Source: Olavius sp. associated proteobacterium Delta 1
GTDB lineage: Bacteria > Desulfobacterota > Desulfobacteria > Desulfobacterales > JAFDCJ01
Reading direction: 5' to 3'
NCBI GenBank assembly: GCA_902749685.1
Contig: CACVKW010000423.1
Span: 1-46,724 of the forward strand
DNA length: 46,724 bases
This document shows, piece after piece, positions 1 to 8,519 of the stretch. The position numbers and the translations under genes were made by a program. Each line of letters opens with the position of its first letter. Position 1 is the first letter of the stretch. The notes beneath the pieces were generated by a model. That model had not been told where the DNA came from, did no database searches, and was given only the letters and a program-made list of their open reading frames with translations.

Positions 1-254
1 AGGTACAACCTGATTTCTAAATCACTAATTTCCCGTTTATAACTGCCTGTTTTTATTAAAGGCAGTATTTGATTTTCAAATTATTTTGGACAGCAATGCA
101 TCAAGATACAGCATCGGTATTTTTGAGAAGACAAATTTTTTATAGATACCACTGCATGATATCTGCAAATGATGTTCATCTGCGATAATCGGAGTGCTAT
201 AATTTTTCGAGTAATTTGATCCGTTGCAGAGACATCGGTTTTAATATTTTATTT
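1..254. other. Intergenic, left edge
   Basis: AT-rich sequence downstream of the serine hydrolase gene. No coding frame, RNA gene or convincing terminator was seen. Confidence 0.5.
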
Positions 255-1475
255 TTATGGCAAACTTATTTTCAGCGAATAATTAGTATTTATTCTTTTT
301 GCTCCTTCATATAGTGGGATATGCGAAGTTCTTGCATTCGTAGCTAATAGAATACCACTCCCGTAACTCGGTGAAACGTAAACGTCAGCTATGAAAGATT
401 TAGTAGCTCCACCATGGTAAAGAACTTTCTCACCGTCCTTGGTTTTTATATCGTACCACCCAAGAGCATAATTTGCTGAAGTAAGTCGCCAGCCAATAAG
501 TTTCTCCCATATTTTGAAATATTGATTATTATATTTCCAGGGTACAGTATTAGGTGGTGTATGTAATCTATTTTTCGTTATTCGACTTATTATATCCTGT
601 CTATTTGTTGGATCAACATACATATTTTGTAAAATGAACTTTACCCAGCCTCTAATGGTCATACTATTTCCGCCCGCTGGATCTAACCAATAATTATGGT
701 CTTTCCTTACAGCTTTATATGACCCTAATTCCACTACATGCCCCCAAGGTTGGGTATCGGGTTCTAACTCAGCAGGAGCAGTCCATCCAGCATCTGCTAT
801 TTTTAAAGGATTGTATACCTTTTCTGACAAAAGATCTTCAAAAGTTTGTCCTGTGATCTTCTCCATCATAGCCCCTGCAATAACATATCCAGCATTTGAA
901 TAGTGCATAAATTGACCAGGTGGATTGTTCAGTTTAGTTTTGACTATCTGTTCTACATATTGCAGCCTTCCGCCTTCCGGTGTGGTAGGGCGATTTTCAT
1001 CAAGGTCTGCAATAAAATTTTTATGCAAACCTGCTCTGTGTGATAATAGTTGCTCCAGTGTTATTAGCTCATATTCGGGAAGCATTATTATATCCGGAAA
1101 CACGTCCTTTAAAGTGGTATGCCATTCCAGAAGCCCTTCTTCTACTAAAATTCCAGCTAAGGTTGCTGAAAATGCTTTACCGCATGAGCCAATCAAGAAT
1201 TTGTCATCAACGGTGACCCAATTTTCAGTTCCAATTTTTCGGGTCCCGACAGCGGCAGTTAAGTAAATTTCACCGTTAATGATTACAGCACCAAATACAG
1301 CTGGTAGGTCACCTTTAACTCGAATCGATTCCAGCAATCTGGCAAATTCTGCATCACCAGAACTTTCCATAACGGGAGCGGAAGTGGGCGTAGTTGCACA
1401 CCCGACAAAAAATATCCATAAAAGTAGAACAACCAAAAAGATTACAGTCGAGTCCTTATTTTTTATTGCACACAT
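255..1475 (-). CDS. Beta-lactamase-family serine hydrolase, predicted lipoprotein
   Basis: This 406-residue protein belongs to the class C beta-lactamase/DD-peptidase-like serine hydrolases (Pfam Beta-lactamase type). It carries the three expected active-site motifs: S97-C-G-K100 (SxxK nucleophile), Y192-S-N194 (YxN) and H354-G-G (KTG-box equivalent). The N-terminus has a charged start, a hydrophobic run at residues 11-25 and a lipobox-like FVGC with Cys26, so it is probably an exported lipoprotein. Length is normal for the family, and an AAGG-type ribosome site precedes the ATG. Members include esterases, D-amino peptidases and penicillin-binding-like proteins, so the substrate cannot be stated. 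It stands alone, with no operon partner visible. Function class is confident; resistance to beta-lactams should not be assumed. Confidence 0.85.
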   Translation of the reverse strand: MCAIKNKDSTVIFLVVLLLWIFFVGCATTPTSAPVMESSGDAEFARLLESIRVKGDLPAVFGAVIINGEIYLTAAVGTRKIGTENWVTVDDKFLIGSCGKAFSATLAGILVEEGLLEWHTTLKDVFPDIIMLPEYELITLEQLLSHRAGLHKNFIADLDENRPTTPEGGRLQYVEQIVKTKLNNPPGQFMHYSNAGYVIAGAMMEKITGQTFEDLLSEKVYNPLKIADAGWTAPAELEPDTQPWGHVVELGSYKAVRKDHNYWLDPAGGNSMTIRGWVKFILQNMYVDPTNRQDIISRITKNRLHTPPNTVPWKYNNQYFKIWEKLIGWRLTSANYALGWYDIKTKDGEKVLYHGGATKSFIADVYVSPSYGSGILLATNARTSHIPLYEGAKRINTNYSLKISLP

Positions 1476-1766
1476 AAGGTTTTTTCCTTACTGTTAATTT
1501 TAGGATTACAGTCAAATGGCGCTTTTGGATGTGATGTATATAAATCAAGCATGCGAAAACTTGTAATCTCATATCATATCACAAATTACCGCAAACTAAA
1601 GATACGTAGATGATCTACAACAATTTAGGGCTCAAAGAATCATGAATTTCCTGGCGGATGCCCAACCATCAAACTGACCATAATTATTGCAGATACGATA
1701 TGAATACATTATGCTTACCTCAGGCGGTTTATGAATGTCAAATCCAAAACCAATAGGAGGTAAACC

Positions 1767-1894
1767 ATGAAAATATCTAAAGCTACAAAAATTTGAATCG
1801 ATTACCACGTTACCAATTCGAAAAAAAAATACTATCCGTGCATATCGGTGGATCATTAACAGATTTTGCGCTGATTTCGGAGGAGAAGATTTAA
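1767..1894 (+). pseudogene. Possible remnant of a hydantoinase/ROK-like gene start
   Basis: A strong ribosome site (AGGAGG, 1755-1760) sits just before an ATG at 1767 that opens only nine codons before TGA. A run of nine A residues (1821-1829) follows. One frame shift there opens a coherent peptide reading ILSVHIGGSLTDFALISEE, ending at 1894. This resembles the N-terminal phosphate-binding motif of hydantoinase A/oxoprolinase proteins (consensus like DIGGTFTDxVLxDE). The rest of such a gene (over 500 residues) is absent. It could be a short decayed fragment or chance. It ends convergently against the small gene that follows. Confidence 0.3.
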
Positions 1895-2079
1895 CTATTA
1901 TCTTGAATAGCATTAATTTGCTGTTGAAGATCGTCAATTTGCTGCTGAAGAACCTTAAATGGTCTTCCACGAACTTTCCCATCAGACCTGAGGACTACAT
2001 CCTGAGCAGCAGCAAATAAAGGCAATACAAAAACTACAGCTGCAATCAGAGATATGATGCCTAGTCTATTAAAATTCAT
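1891..2079 (-). CDS. Small exported coiled-coil protein (hypothetical)
   Basis: This 62-residue protein has a clear Sec signal peptide: basic start, hydrophobic residues about 7-24, and an AAA/Q cleavage region. A short mature part follows whose last 20 residues form a glutamine-rich heptad-like repeat (LQQQIDDLQQQINAIQ). A strong GGAGGTGAG ribosome site lies just before the ATG, which supports real translation. I do not recognise a family. Small periplasmic proteins with a QQQI coiled coil may multimerise or resemble Lpp-like spacers, but there is no lipobox. No operon partner. Confidence 0.6.
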   Translation of the reverse strand: MNFNRLGIISLIAAVVFVLPLFAAAQDVVLRSDGKVRGRPFKVLQQQIDDLQQQINAIQDNS

Positions 2080-2723
2080 AACTCACCTCCCTTTTTAAAA
2101 GATTAACGGTAGCAGATCGTTTTCCAATGCTTTTATATGAAAAGCCCCCAAAGAGTTAACCCCCTTGAGGGCTTTGCATCGCAATTTCACGCACCTTCTG
2201 AATCTCATGATACACTCCTAAAAATTATCTGATACAAAGCTATAGGAAGGTCAGTATCTGATTCAGGGAGAAATAGTATCAGAGGTCCAGATTAATTGGC
2301 GAATCCAGATCAGCAAAAGGAGAAATCTAAGGTATTCAAAAACCAGATTGGGAACCAGAATCGTTGCAGGAGATGCAGTACCGCTTGAGGTCAGGTGGAA
2401 TAGGAAAGTCATGAATATTTTTAAAACCCTATCTATCTAAGCAGCCATACCGCTATATGGTTCGTTTAATGGAGGCAGTTTGAAATGTCAAGGGAAAACC
2501 TACCAAACAACTATGGTTTCAGATTACTATTATACCCTAATTGAGCGAAGCCCAATTAGCAGGTATTATTAATTCATAGAAGATGGATTAAAAGCAGGGA
2601 ATTATCACCTTGCTTGATAACTCAACAGCTTTTATTTGACCTAATGGATCATCGTTATTTCACTTCGTGTCAGGTATAAAGACGACCTTTCTGTCTTCTC
2701 TCACGCTAAACGCATACCCCATT
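2080..2723. other. Long non-coding gap
   Basis: About 640 bases with stops in all frames. A stem (AAAGCCCCCAA at 2141-2151 pairing with TTGAGGGCTTT at 2165-2175, one wobble) could act as a weak terminator on the minus strand, where it is followed by TCAT rather than a clean U-run. The rest may be decayed coding sequence, but no family was recognised. Confidence 0.4.
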
Positions 2724-3569
2724 TCAGAGATATTTTGACAAGTAGTCGAATGCCTTCCCGGCCGCCTTCACCGCGTTGCGGCTGTGGCGGGAGAGTTCGA
2801 CGTTTATCAGACCCGCATATTGGATTTCTGTTAATGCGTCAAATACTTCTGAAAAATCTATTTCACCTTCGCCGAATTGGAGGTGTTTGTGGTCCCCCTT
2901 TTTCATATCTTCCAGGTGAATGTTTTTAATGCTGTCTCTAAAATTGCGAATGCAGTTGGCCAGGCTGTTGTCTTCGGTTAAAAAGGCATGACCGACATCC
3001 AGTGTCAGACCAAACAACGGGTTTGCAACATGTTCCTTGAGCTTTTGATATCCGGTCAAGTTTTCGATAAACATACCGGGTTCCGGCTCGAATGCCAGAA
3101 AAATACCATATTGGCCGGCATATTCTGAAAGCTCCCGACAGCCTGCGACCAGCCAGTCCCAAGCATCGGCTTGCGGTACCCCGTCGTGCCGGATACCCGA
3201 CCAGAACGAAAGCGCCTGCCCACCGAGCCGGGCAACTATGTCGAGCGCGCGCTTTAAAAAATTGAGCCGGATCTTTCTGCCGGAGGCATCGGCGGAGATA
3301 AGGGTCGGTTCATGTTTGCGCCAGGGGTCGAGCAGAAATCGTGCGCCCGTCTCAATCACACAGGCCAGCGAATTTTTTTTAAGGATGGCCTGGGTCAGTT
3401 CCAGTTGCCGGTCCAGATCGGGCGCTCCGGGGTTTAAAATGTAATTGTCTATGGTTATGGCAACACCCCGGTACCCCAGGCCCGAAATTATTTCCAGGGC
3501 CGATTCCAGAGAGTGGCAGTTAAACCCATTGGTATTGTATGCCAGGCGAAGCATTTGGTTAACTTTCAT
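2724..3569 (-). CDS. TIM-barrel sugar phosphate isomerase/epimerase
   Basis: A 281-residue protein of the AP-endonuclease-2/xylose-isomerase-like TIM barrel family (COG1082 type). Metal-binding strands are visible in order: FLAFEPEPG (Glu), LTLDVGHAF (Asp and His), NIHLEDMKKGDHKH (His/Asp) and NVELSRHS (Glu). Family members isomerise or epimerise free sugars, keto-sugars, inositols or hydroxypyruvate; the substrate is not readable here. Length is typical. Start uncertain: ATG at 3569 has only a weak ribosome site, and Met6 (3554) is an alternative. It lies downstream of the GntR gene on the same strand with a 171-base gap, so it is probably in the same regulon. Confidence 0.8.
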   Translation of the reverse strand: MKVNQMLRLAYNTNGFNCHSLESALEIISGLGYRGVAITIDNYILNPGAPDLDRQLELTQAILKKNSLACVIETGARFLLDPWRKHEPTLISADASGRKIRLNFLKRALDIVARLGGQALSFWSGIRHDGVPQADAWDWLVAGCRELSEYAGQYGIFLAFEPEPGMFIENLTGYQKLKEHVANPLFGLTLDVGHAFLTEDNSLANCIRNFRDSIKNIHLEDMKKGDHKHLQFGEGEIDFSEVFDALTEIQYAGLINVELSRHSRNAVKAAGKAFDYLSKYL

Positions 3570-3740
3570 CTTTGTGTCATAGGTCCTTAAGGCTTTTTTG
3601 CTGACAGCATGTTGAAAGTAACGGATGGTGTCAGGTGTCAGCGCCGCCGCTGGTCTGAAAAGCGGCCAGTCAAATCGAAAAAGAAACTACATCGATTCAT
3701 AGCGCTATTATAGATTGTGGGAGCGGTTTTCAACCGCGAT

Positions 3741-4475
3741 TTATTCGACAATGGCTTCAAACGTCAGCTCATATTTATCACTGCGATACAGGGATTCCTC
3801 GCATTCGATCGGTTCGTTGTCCTGCACGTAGGTGACCCCCTTGATCATAAAAACAAGGGAATTATCATTCAATGTCAGATTGGCAGCGGCATGACCGGAT
3901 ACAGTAGAAATTTTCATGCCCTGTGAGTGACGGTTGGGCTTGAGGCCATATTTTTCCTCGAAGACGCGCCACAATGAAGAAGAAAGCTCTTCCTTTTCGA
4001 TGTTGGGGCACAGGTCCGTTCGGATGTACCTTGTTTCCAGCATCATGGGGACATCATCAGCCAGACGCAGCCTTTCAAGCCGCACCACCTTTTCTCCCTT
4101 TTTGAGTCCAAGGCGCTCGCGCGCAAAGGCATTGGCGGCGATTACTTTTTTGGTGAGTACTTTTGTGGTGGGGGTAAGGCCCATTTCGGTCATATTCTTG
4201 GTGAATCCAAGCACTTTGCGCAGATCACGCTTTACCCGCCTGCGCCTGACAAAGGTACCTTTACCGGCTTTGCGCGCCAGGAAATTCTCCTGAACCAGGT
4301 CGTTTAAAGCCCGGCGGATGGTCGTGGAGGAGAGTTCGTAATTATCGCTGAATTCCCGCTCTGATGGGATCAAGTCCCCCTCATTATATTTCCCGTCCAG
4401 GATATTCTGCTTGATCTGCTCCTTTAGCTGGAAATAAAGGGGGACTTTCGATTTAAAATCTATGTTTAAGTTCAT
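3741..4475 (-). CDS. GntR-family transcriptional regulator (HutC/UTRA type)
   Basis: A 244-residue regulator. The N-terminal winged helix-turn-helix (about residues 8-75) has the GntR hallmarks PLYFQLKEQIKQNILDGKY, PSEREFSDNYELSSTTIRRAL and GKGTFV. The C-terminal part (about 90-240) is a UTRA effector domain, which in this subfamily binds small metabolites such as sugar phosphates. GAGGT seven bases before the ATG supports the start. It is divergent from the E1 alpha gene, and two operator-like palindromes lie in the shared 186-base gap. It most probably represses the dehydrogenase cluster and itself, with a pathway intermediate as inducer (inference). Confidence 0.9.
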   Translation of the reverse strand: MNLNIDFKSKVPLYFQLKEQIKQNILDGKYNEGDLIPSEREFSDNYELSSTTIRRALNDLVQENFLARKAGKGTFVRRRRVKRDLRKVLGFTKNMTEMGLTPTTKVLTKKVIAANAFARERLGLKKGEKVVRLERLRLADDVPMMLETRYIRTDLCPNIEKEELSSSLWRVFEEKYGLKPNRHSQGMKISTVSGHAAANLTLNDNSLVFMIKGVTYVQDNEPIECEESLYRSDKYELTFEAIVE

Positions 4476-4530
4476 AAATTGACCTCAAGATATTGCGCTG
4501 CGGGTCTAGACTGTCGAGAGAAAATATTTA

Positions 4531-4552
4531 AATAGTACACTATTGCAATATT
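4531..4552. promoter_or_regulatory. Operator-like site 1 for the GntR regulator
   Basis: The left part, AATAGTACACTATT, is a palindrome with six-base arms. The full 22 bases, reverse-complemented, match site 2 at 20 of 22 positions. It lies 56 bases upstream of the regulator's own start, so it may mediate autoregulation. Confidence 0.55.
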
Positions 4553-4596
4553 GTTTTAATAGTCAAGCCAAAGTTTAATTTGAATGGAGTTTTCCC

Positions 4597-4623
4597 TTGA
4601 CCAATGAAGTAATATTGTAATAT
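4597..4623 (+). promoter_or_regulatory. Candidate promoter for the dehydrogenase cluster
   Basis: TTGACC (4597-4602) as a -35 element and TAATAT (4618-4623) as a -10 element, spaced 15 bases (shorter than the usual 17). Operator-like site 2 overlaps the -10 element, as expected for repression. Confidence 0.4.
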
Positions 4624-4632
4624 TGTACTATT
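4611..4632. promoter_or_regulatory. Operator-like site 2 for the GntR regulator
   Basis: Contains AATATTGTACTATT (4619-4632), a near palindrome. The 22-base site is the inverted near-copy of site 1, with start positions 80 bases apart. It sits directly upstream of the E1 alpha ribosome site. Confidence 0.55.
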
Positions 4633-4661
4633 TTCTTTTCCTGCAAAAACAGGAGGACAAA

Positions 4662-5660
4662 ATGGCGAAAAAATCACCCGCCAAAAAAGACGCCCCAAAA
4701 AAAGCCGCAGCCCCTCCGGTGGATCAAGCCATTATGCTGCAGATGTACCGCAATGTCTATGCGACCCGGCAATTTGAGCTCAAGTGTGCGGAATTGTATC
4801 GGGCGGGTCTTATCCGCGGCTATCTGCACCCTTATCTCGGCGAGGAAGCTATTGCCGCCGGTGCCTGTGCCGCTGTCGGCGAAGCGGGCTACATCGTCAG
4901 CACGCACCGGGGACATGGTCACTGCATCAGCAAGGGCGCGGAGTTGAAATTGATGATGGCCGAGATAATGGGCAAGGCAACCGGATATTGCGGCGGCCGC
5001 GGCGGTTCCATGCACATTTCAAGCAAGAAAGACAACAATCTGGGCGCCAATGGCATTGTCGGCGGCGGTATCCCCATCGCAACCGGCGCCGGCCTGGGGA
5101 TCAAAATAAAGGGAACCAGCCAGGTGGTTGTCAGCTTTTTCAGTGACGGGGCCTCCAATAACGGAGTTTTCGCTGAATCGCTGAACCTGGCAGCAGTTTT
5201 TAATCTGCCGGTGATATTTATGCTGGAAAACAACCATTATGCAGTTTCTACCCGGATCGAATGCTCCGCCGGTGATTGTAACCTTGCCGGAAGGGGGCCG
5301 GCCCTGGGTGTTCCGGGACTATGCGTCGAGGGCAACGATGCGGTTGCGGTGTATCTGGAGACAAAGAAAGCCGCCCGGCGTGCGAGCAACGGTGAGGGCC
5401 CGACTTTGATCGAAGCTAAAACCTACCGCCATGGCGGTCATCATGTCAATGATCCCGGGCTATATATGCCGCAGGACGAATTGAAGGAGTGGAAAGCCAA
5501 GGATCCGGTCATTGTTCTTCGCAACCATATCAACAATGATAAAAAGGTAGAGGCCGTTGAAAAGGCGGTCGACCAGGAAATGGAGGCAGCTCTAGAATTC
5601 GGCAAGAGCAGCCCCAATCCATCCGTTGAGGATTTTGTCTCGGGGATTACGGATCGATAA
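4662..5660 (+). CDS. 2-oxoacid dehydrogenase E1 component, alpha subunit (pyruvate/acetoin type)
   Basis: The thiamine-diphosphate subunit that, with the beta subunit, decarboxylates a 2-oxoacid (or cleaves acetoin) and reductively acylates the E2 lipoyl group. The 332-residue protein shows the family's THRGHGH motif (81-87) and the ThDP/Mg motif starting SDGASNN (161-167) and ending LENN (188-191). The usual first Gly of GDG is Ser161. The active-site loop reads YRHGGHHVNDPG, not the common RGHxxxDP form, so the substrate may not be pyruvate. The first ~19 residues are a Lys/Ala/Pro-rich extension. I chose ATG 4662 because AGGAGG lies five bases upstream; an upstream TTG at 4623 lacks this. 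It is the first gene of the cluster, with E1 beta 33 bases downstream. Confidence 0.9.
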   Translation: MAKKSPAKKDAPKKAAAPPVDQAIMLQMYRNVYATRQFELKCAELYRAGLIRGYLHPYLGEEAIAAGACAAVGEAGYIVSTHRGHGHCISKGAELKLMMAEIMGKATGYCGGRGGSMHISSKKDNNLGANGIVGGGIPIATGAGLGIKIKGTSQVVVSFFSDGASNNGVFAESLNLAAVFNLPVIFMLENNHYAVSTRIECSAGDCNLAGRGPALGVPGLCVEGNDAVAVYLETKKAARRASNGEGPTLIEAKTYRHGGHHVNDPGLYMPQDELKEWKAKDPVIVLRNHINNDKKVEAVEKAVDQEMEAALEFGKSSPNPSVEDFVSGITDR

Positions 5661-5693
5661 AAAAGGCGGTTCAAATAACACCGGAGATATACC

Positions 5694-6665
5694 ATGGCAG
5701 AGTTAATGTATCGCGAAGCCCTAAATTTGGCTCTATTTGAAGAAATGCGCAGGGACCCGCTCGTATTTACGTTGGGGGAGGGCATTGGCGAACGCGGTGG
5801 ATCGTATAAAGTAACCGAGGGTCTATTTAATGAATTTGGCCCCGAGCGGGTGATGGATACTCCGATTTCGGAGGCATCGTTTACCGGATGCGGGGTAGGC
5901 GCCGCCCTGGTCGGCACACGGCCGGTGGTGGAAATATTATTTGTGGATTTTACCGGCTTGATTATGGACCAGATCATCAATCAGGCTGCCAAATACGAAT
6001 TTATGTCCGGCGGGCAGGGCAAAGTGCCCATGGTCCTGAGAACCCAGGGAGGGGCAGGCAATGGTCTGGCCGGGCAGCATTCCCAGAGCCTGGAAGCCCT
6101 GTTTTATCACATACCCGGCTTAAAGGTCGTTTTGCCTGCAACACCCTATGACGCCAAGGGGCTGCTGAAAGCATCGATTCGCGACGATAATCCAACTATT
6201 TTTATCGAGCACAAATTACTGTATATGACCAAAGGTGAGGTGCCCGAGGAGGACTATATTGTTCCCCTGGGCCAGGCGGAAATCAAACGGCCGGGCGATG
6301 ATATCACCCTCATTACCTATTCATACATGACTTTAAAATGCCTGGAGGTTGCTGAAATTCTGGCCGGGGAAGGCCTCAGCGTCGAGGTGGTGGATCTGAG
6401 AACCCTGACGCCACTGGACAAGGAGACCATCCTGGAATCGGTTGAGAAGACCGGCCGCGCCATCGTGGTTCACGAGGCGGTTAAACGCGGGGGGGTCGGC
6501 GGAGACATTGCTTCCATGATCATGGAGGAGGCCTATGATGATCTGGACGGCCCGGTTAAACGAATCTGCGGCAAGAACACCACCATTCCTTACAATTTGG
6601 AATTGGAAAAGGTATGCGTGCCTTCCGTGGCGGAAATTATCGAGGGGATTTTGGAGATGGTATAA
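5694..6665 (+). CDS. 2-oxoacid dehydrogenase E1 component, beta subunit
   Basis: A 323-residue transketolase-like beta subunit that completes the E1 active site at the heterodimer interface and docks onto E2. The conserved catalytic Glu is E60 in DTPISEASFTG, and the GQHSQSLE motif carries the substrate-contacting His129. The C-terminal transketolase domain starts about residue 190 and is complete. Length matches the family (320-330). It follows E1 alpha by 33 bases and is surely cotranscribed. A perfect 9-bp stem begins at its stop codon, and a 280-base gap separates it from E2. Confidence 0.92.
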   Translation: MAELMYREALNLALFEEMRRDPLVFTLGEGIGERGGSYKVTEGLFNEFGPERVMDTPISEASFTGCGVGAALVGTRPVVEILFVDFTGLIMDQIINQAAKYEFMSGGQGKVPMVLRTQGGAGNGLAGQHSQSLEALFYHIPGLKVVLPATPYDAKGLLKASIRDDNPTIFIEHKLLYMTKGEVPEEDYIVPLGQAEIKRPGDDITLITYSYMTLKCLEVAEILAGEGLSVEVVDLRTLTPLDKETILESVEKTGRAIVVHEAVKRGGVGGDIASMIMEEAYDDLDGPVKRICGKNTTIPYNLELEKVCVPSVAEIIEGILEMV

Positions 6666-6686
6666 TATCCAGCTTGGGCTGGATAT
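6665..6686 (+). terminator. Stem-loop at the end of E1 beta
   Basis: ATATCCAGC (6665-6673) and GCTGGATAT (6678-6686) form a perfect 9-bp stem with a 4-base loop starting at the stop codon. There is no U-run, so it is more likely an RNA-processing or stability element than a strong terminator. Confidence 0.4.
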
Positions 6687-6690
6687 AACA

Positions 6691-6831
6691 GCGAACCGTA
6701 GAATATCGAATAATGAATATCGAATGTCGAAGTAAGGAATTCTATCGATTTTTATAAATTCAAAAGATAGAGCGAAGCGATTCAATCCTTCGACATTCTG
6801 CGGTTCGATATTCGATATTCTGCGGTTCGCT
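6691..6831. repeat. Intergenic inverted repeat, family A copy 1
   Basis: The left arm starts GCGAACCGTAGAATATCGAA and the right arm is its approximate reverse complement ending in TGCGGTTCGC. Sub-units like CGATATTCGATATTC are repeated inside. A second copy lies at 14001-14110, also between two genes of this cluster. Confidence 0.7.
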
Positions 6832-6948
6832 TTTAAACTTGGTCCATGCTATCGATACCTGATACCAACTAAACAGGTCACAGAAAGATTAAAGATAAAA
6901 TTGAGATATTAATATAGGAGCATGGTACTAGTATACCAAGGAGCAAAT

Positions 6949-8211
6949 ATGGCTGAAAAAATCATAATGCCCCAGGGCGGTCAGGATATTACGGAGGGCC
7001 GCGTGCTGCGCTGGCACAAAGCCGAAGGCGATGCCGTTCAAAAAGATGAAGTCATCTGCGAGGTTGAAACCGAAAAGGCCGTCTTTGAAGTAAAATCACC
7101 GATAGATGGTGTTCTGCTCAAAATCGCCGTCGCCGCAGGCAAGGTCGCCCGCGTATTTTCAGCCATCGGCTATGTCGGCACAGCCGGTGAAAGCATCGAA
7201 CTGGAAGATGAAGCGGATGATGCCGAAGATCAAAAGGAGGCAACGCCTGATAAAAAAGACACCGGGATCGATGTCTCCGCATTGAAAAAGAAAGTCGCGG
7301 CCCAAAGCCAAGGCAAGAAAGGCCGGGTCAAAGCCTCGGGGCGGGCCAGAAAGCTTGCCGATCAGCAGGGAATTGATATATCAATTGTTGAAGGCACCGG
7401 TCCAAAAGGAAGGATCACCGAAAAAGATGTTCAGGCCTATATCGAGAAAGGCCCCGCAGTTTCTAAGGTCACTGCCGCCGCCCCGCAAGCCGGGGCGGCT
7501 ACACCGGCACCGACCGGTGCAGCCGCTGTGCGCGGTCAGACCGTACCGATGACCCGGATACGCAAGGTGATCGCCCGGCGGCTGCAGCAAAGCAAGCAGA
7601 CCATCCCGCATTTTTATGTCACCGTGACCGTGGATATGACAGATGCCATTAAACAGCGGGAGGCATTGAATTCCAGAGTCGACAATGACAGTAAAGTTTC
7701 GCTGAACGACATGGTGGTCAAGGCGGCTGCCATCGCGCTGGGCGATTTTCCGCAGGTTAACTGCAAAATTGACGGCGATAACCTGGTCTACCTGGCAGAC
7801 ATCAATATCGGGGTTGCGGTCGGGTTGGACGACGGTCTGGTTGTACCGGTCCTGTGCGAAGTGGATAATTTGTCGCTGAAAGGCATCGCCCAAAAAACCA
7901 AGGAACTCGTCAACCTTGCCAGGGCCGGCAAGCAGGACAGTCTGACGCCGGGCACCTTCACAATATCCAACATGGGGATGCTCGATATCGACAATTTCGT
8001 AGCCATTATCAACCCGCCCGAGACGGCCATCCTGGCGGTGGGATCGGTTCGCAAAAAAATTATCGTCGCGGACGACCATTCTTTTCAGGTTCGTGACACC
8101 ATGAGCATGACGCTGTCGGCCGATCACCGCGCGCTGGACGGTATTCTGGGGTCGCAGTTTGTCAACCGGATAAAATACGGTCTGGAAAACCCAAAGACAC
8201 TGCTCGGATAG
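6949..8211 (+). CDS. 2-oxoacid dehydrogenase E2 (dihydrolipoyl acyltransferase)
   Basis: The core acyltransferase, which carries the acyl group on a lipoyl arm and transfers it to CoA. Counted from ATG 6949 it has 420 residues: one lipoyl domain (1-80, lipoyl Lys43 in ETEKAVF), an acidic/charged linker, a peripheral-subunit-binding domain (127-167, ASGRARKLADQQGIDI and GPKGRITEKDV), an Ala/Pro-rich hinge, and the catalytic domain (about 200-420) with DHRALDG giving His393 and Asp397. AAGGAG lies about six bases before ATG 6949, whereas ATG 6922 has its purine run only one base away, so I prefer 6949. The lipoyl domain is a substrate for the ligase encoded at 14250. Confidence 0.92.
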   Translation: MAEKIIMPQGGQDITEGRVLRWHKAEGDAVQKDEVICEVETEKAVFEVKSPIDGVLLKIAVAAGKVARVFSAIGYVGTAGESIELEDEADDAEDQKEATPDKKDTGIDVSALKKKVAAQSQGKKGRVKASGRARKLADQQGIDISIVEGTGPKGRITEKDVQAYIEKGPAVSKVTAAAPQAGAATPAPTGAAAVRGQTVPMTRIRKVIARRLQQSKQTIPHFYVTVTVDMTDAIKQREALNSRVDNDSKVSLNDMVVKAAAIALGDFPQVNCKIDGDNLVYLADINIGVAVGLDDGLVVPVLCEVDNLSLKGIAQKTKELVNLARAGKQDSLTPGTFTISNMGMLDIDNFVAIINPPETAILAVGSVRKKIIVADDHSFQVRDTMSMTLSADHRALDGILGSQFVNRIKYGLENPKTLLG

Positions 8212-8519
8212 TAATTTGACTCTAGCCAAGTAGTAATGAAATAGTTATTGCTAATCCCAAGGTCGTTGCTGAATTTGCAGTGGCACACGTCATACGGCGT
8301 ACGGCGCACGGCACACGGCATAAGGCGCACGGCCCGCGGAATAGGGTACAAACCGCTGCGCGTGAAGGGAAAATACATTCTCCACCATTGGCCTGAAATC
8401 TGTGTCGATTGATTAAAGTTTGGCTCAAGAAATGATTAAAATATATATTTTCTATAAACCCGCTGAAAGCGGGACTAAAAATCGGGGCGTGGCCCCGAAT
8501 TTTATAGTGGAGGAAATTC
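8212..8519. repeat. Gap before E3: tandem repeats and twin hairpins
   Basis: At about 8284-8340 there is a degenerate tandem of 7-9 base units (ACGGCGT, ACGGCGC, ACGGCAC and similar). Closer to the E3 start, two hairpins follow each other: CCCGCTGAAAGCGGG (about 8459) and CGGGGCGTGGCCCCG (about 8484). They would lie in the E3 leader RNA and could modulate its expression. No gene is present. Confidence 0.55.

Noticed and set aside
255..1475. Antibiotic-resistance beta-lactamase
   Set aside because: SxxK, YxN and HGG motifs are shared by many esterases and peptidases; nothing points to drug hydrolysis.
1632..1982. Open frame of 116 residues on the minus strand
   Set aside because: It overlaps the better supported small exported protein in another frame, has no ribosome site and no family pattern.
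7381..8229. Open frame of 282 residues opposite E2
   Set aside because: Antisense shadow of a GC-rich gene, with no recognisable domain.
8284..8340. CRISPR-like array
   Set aside because: Units are 7-9 bases, adjacent and degenerate, with no spacers or cas genes.
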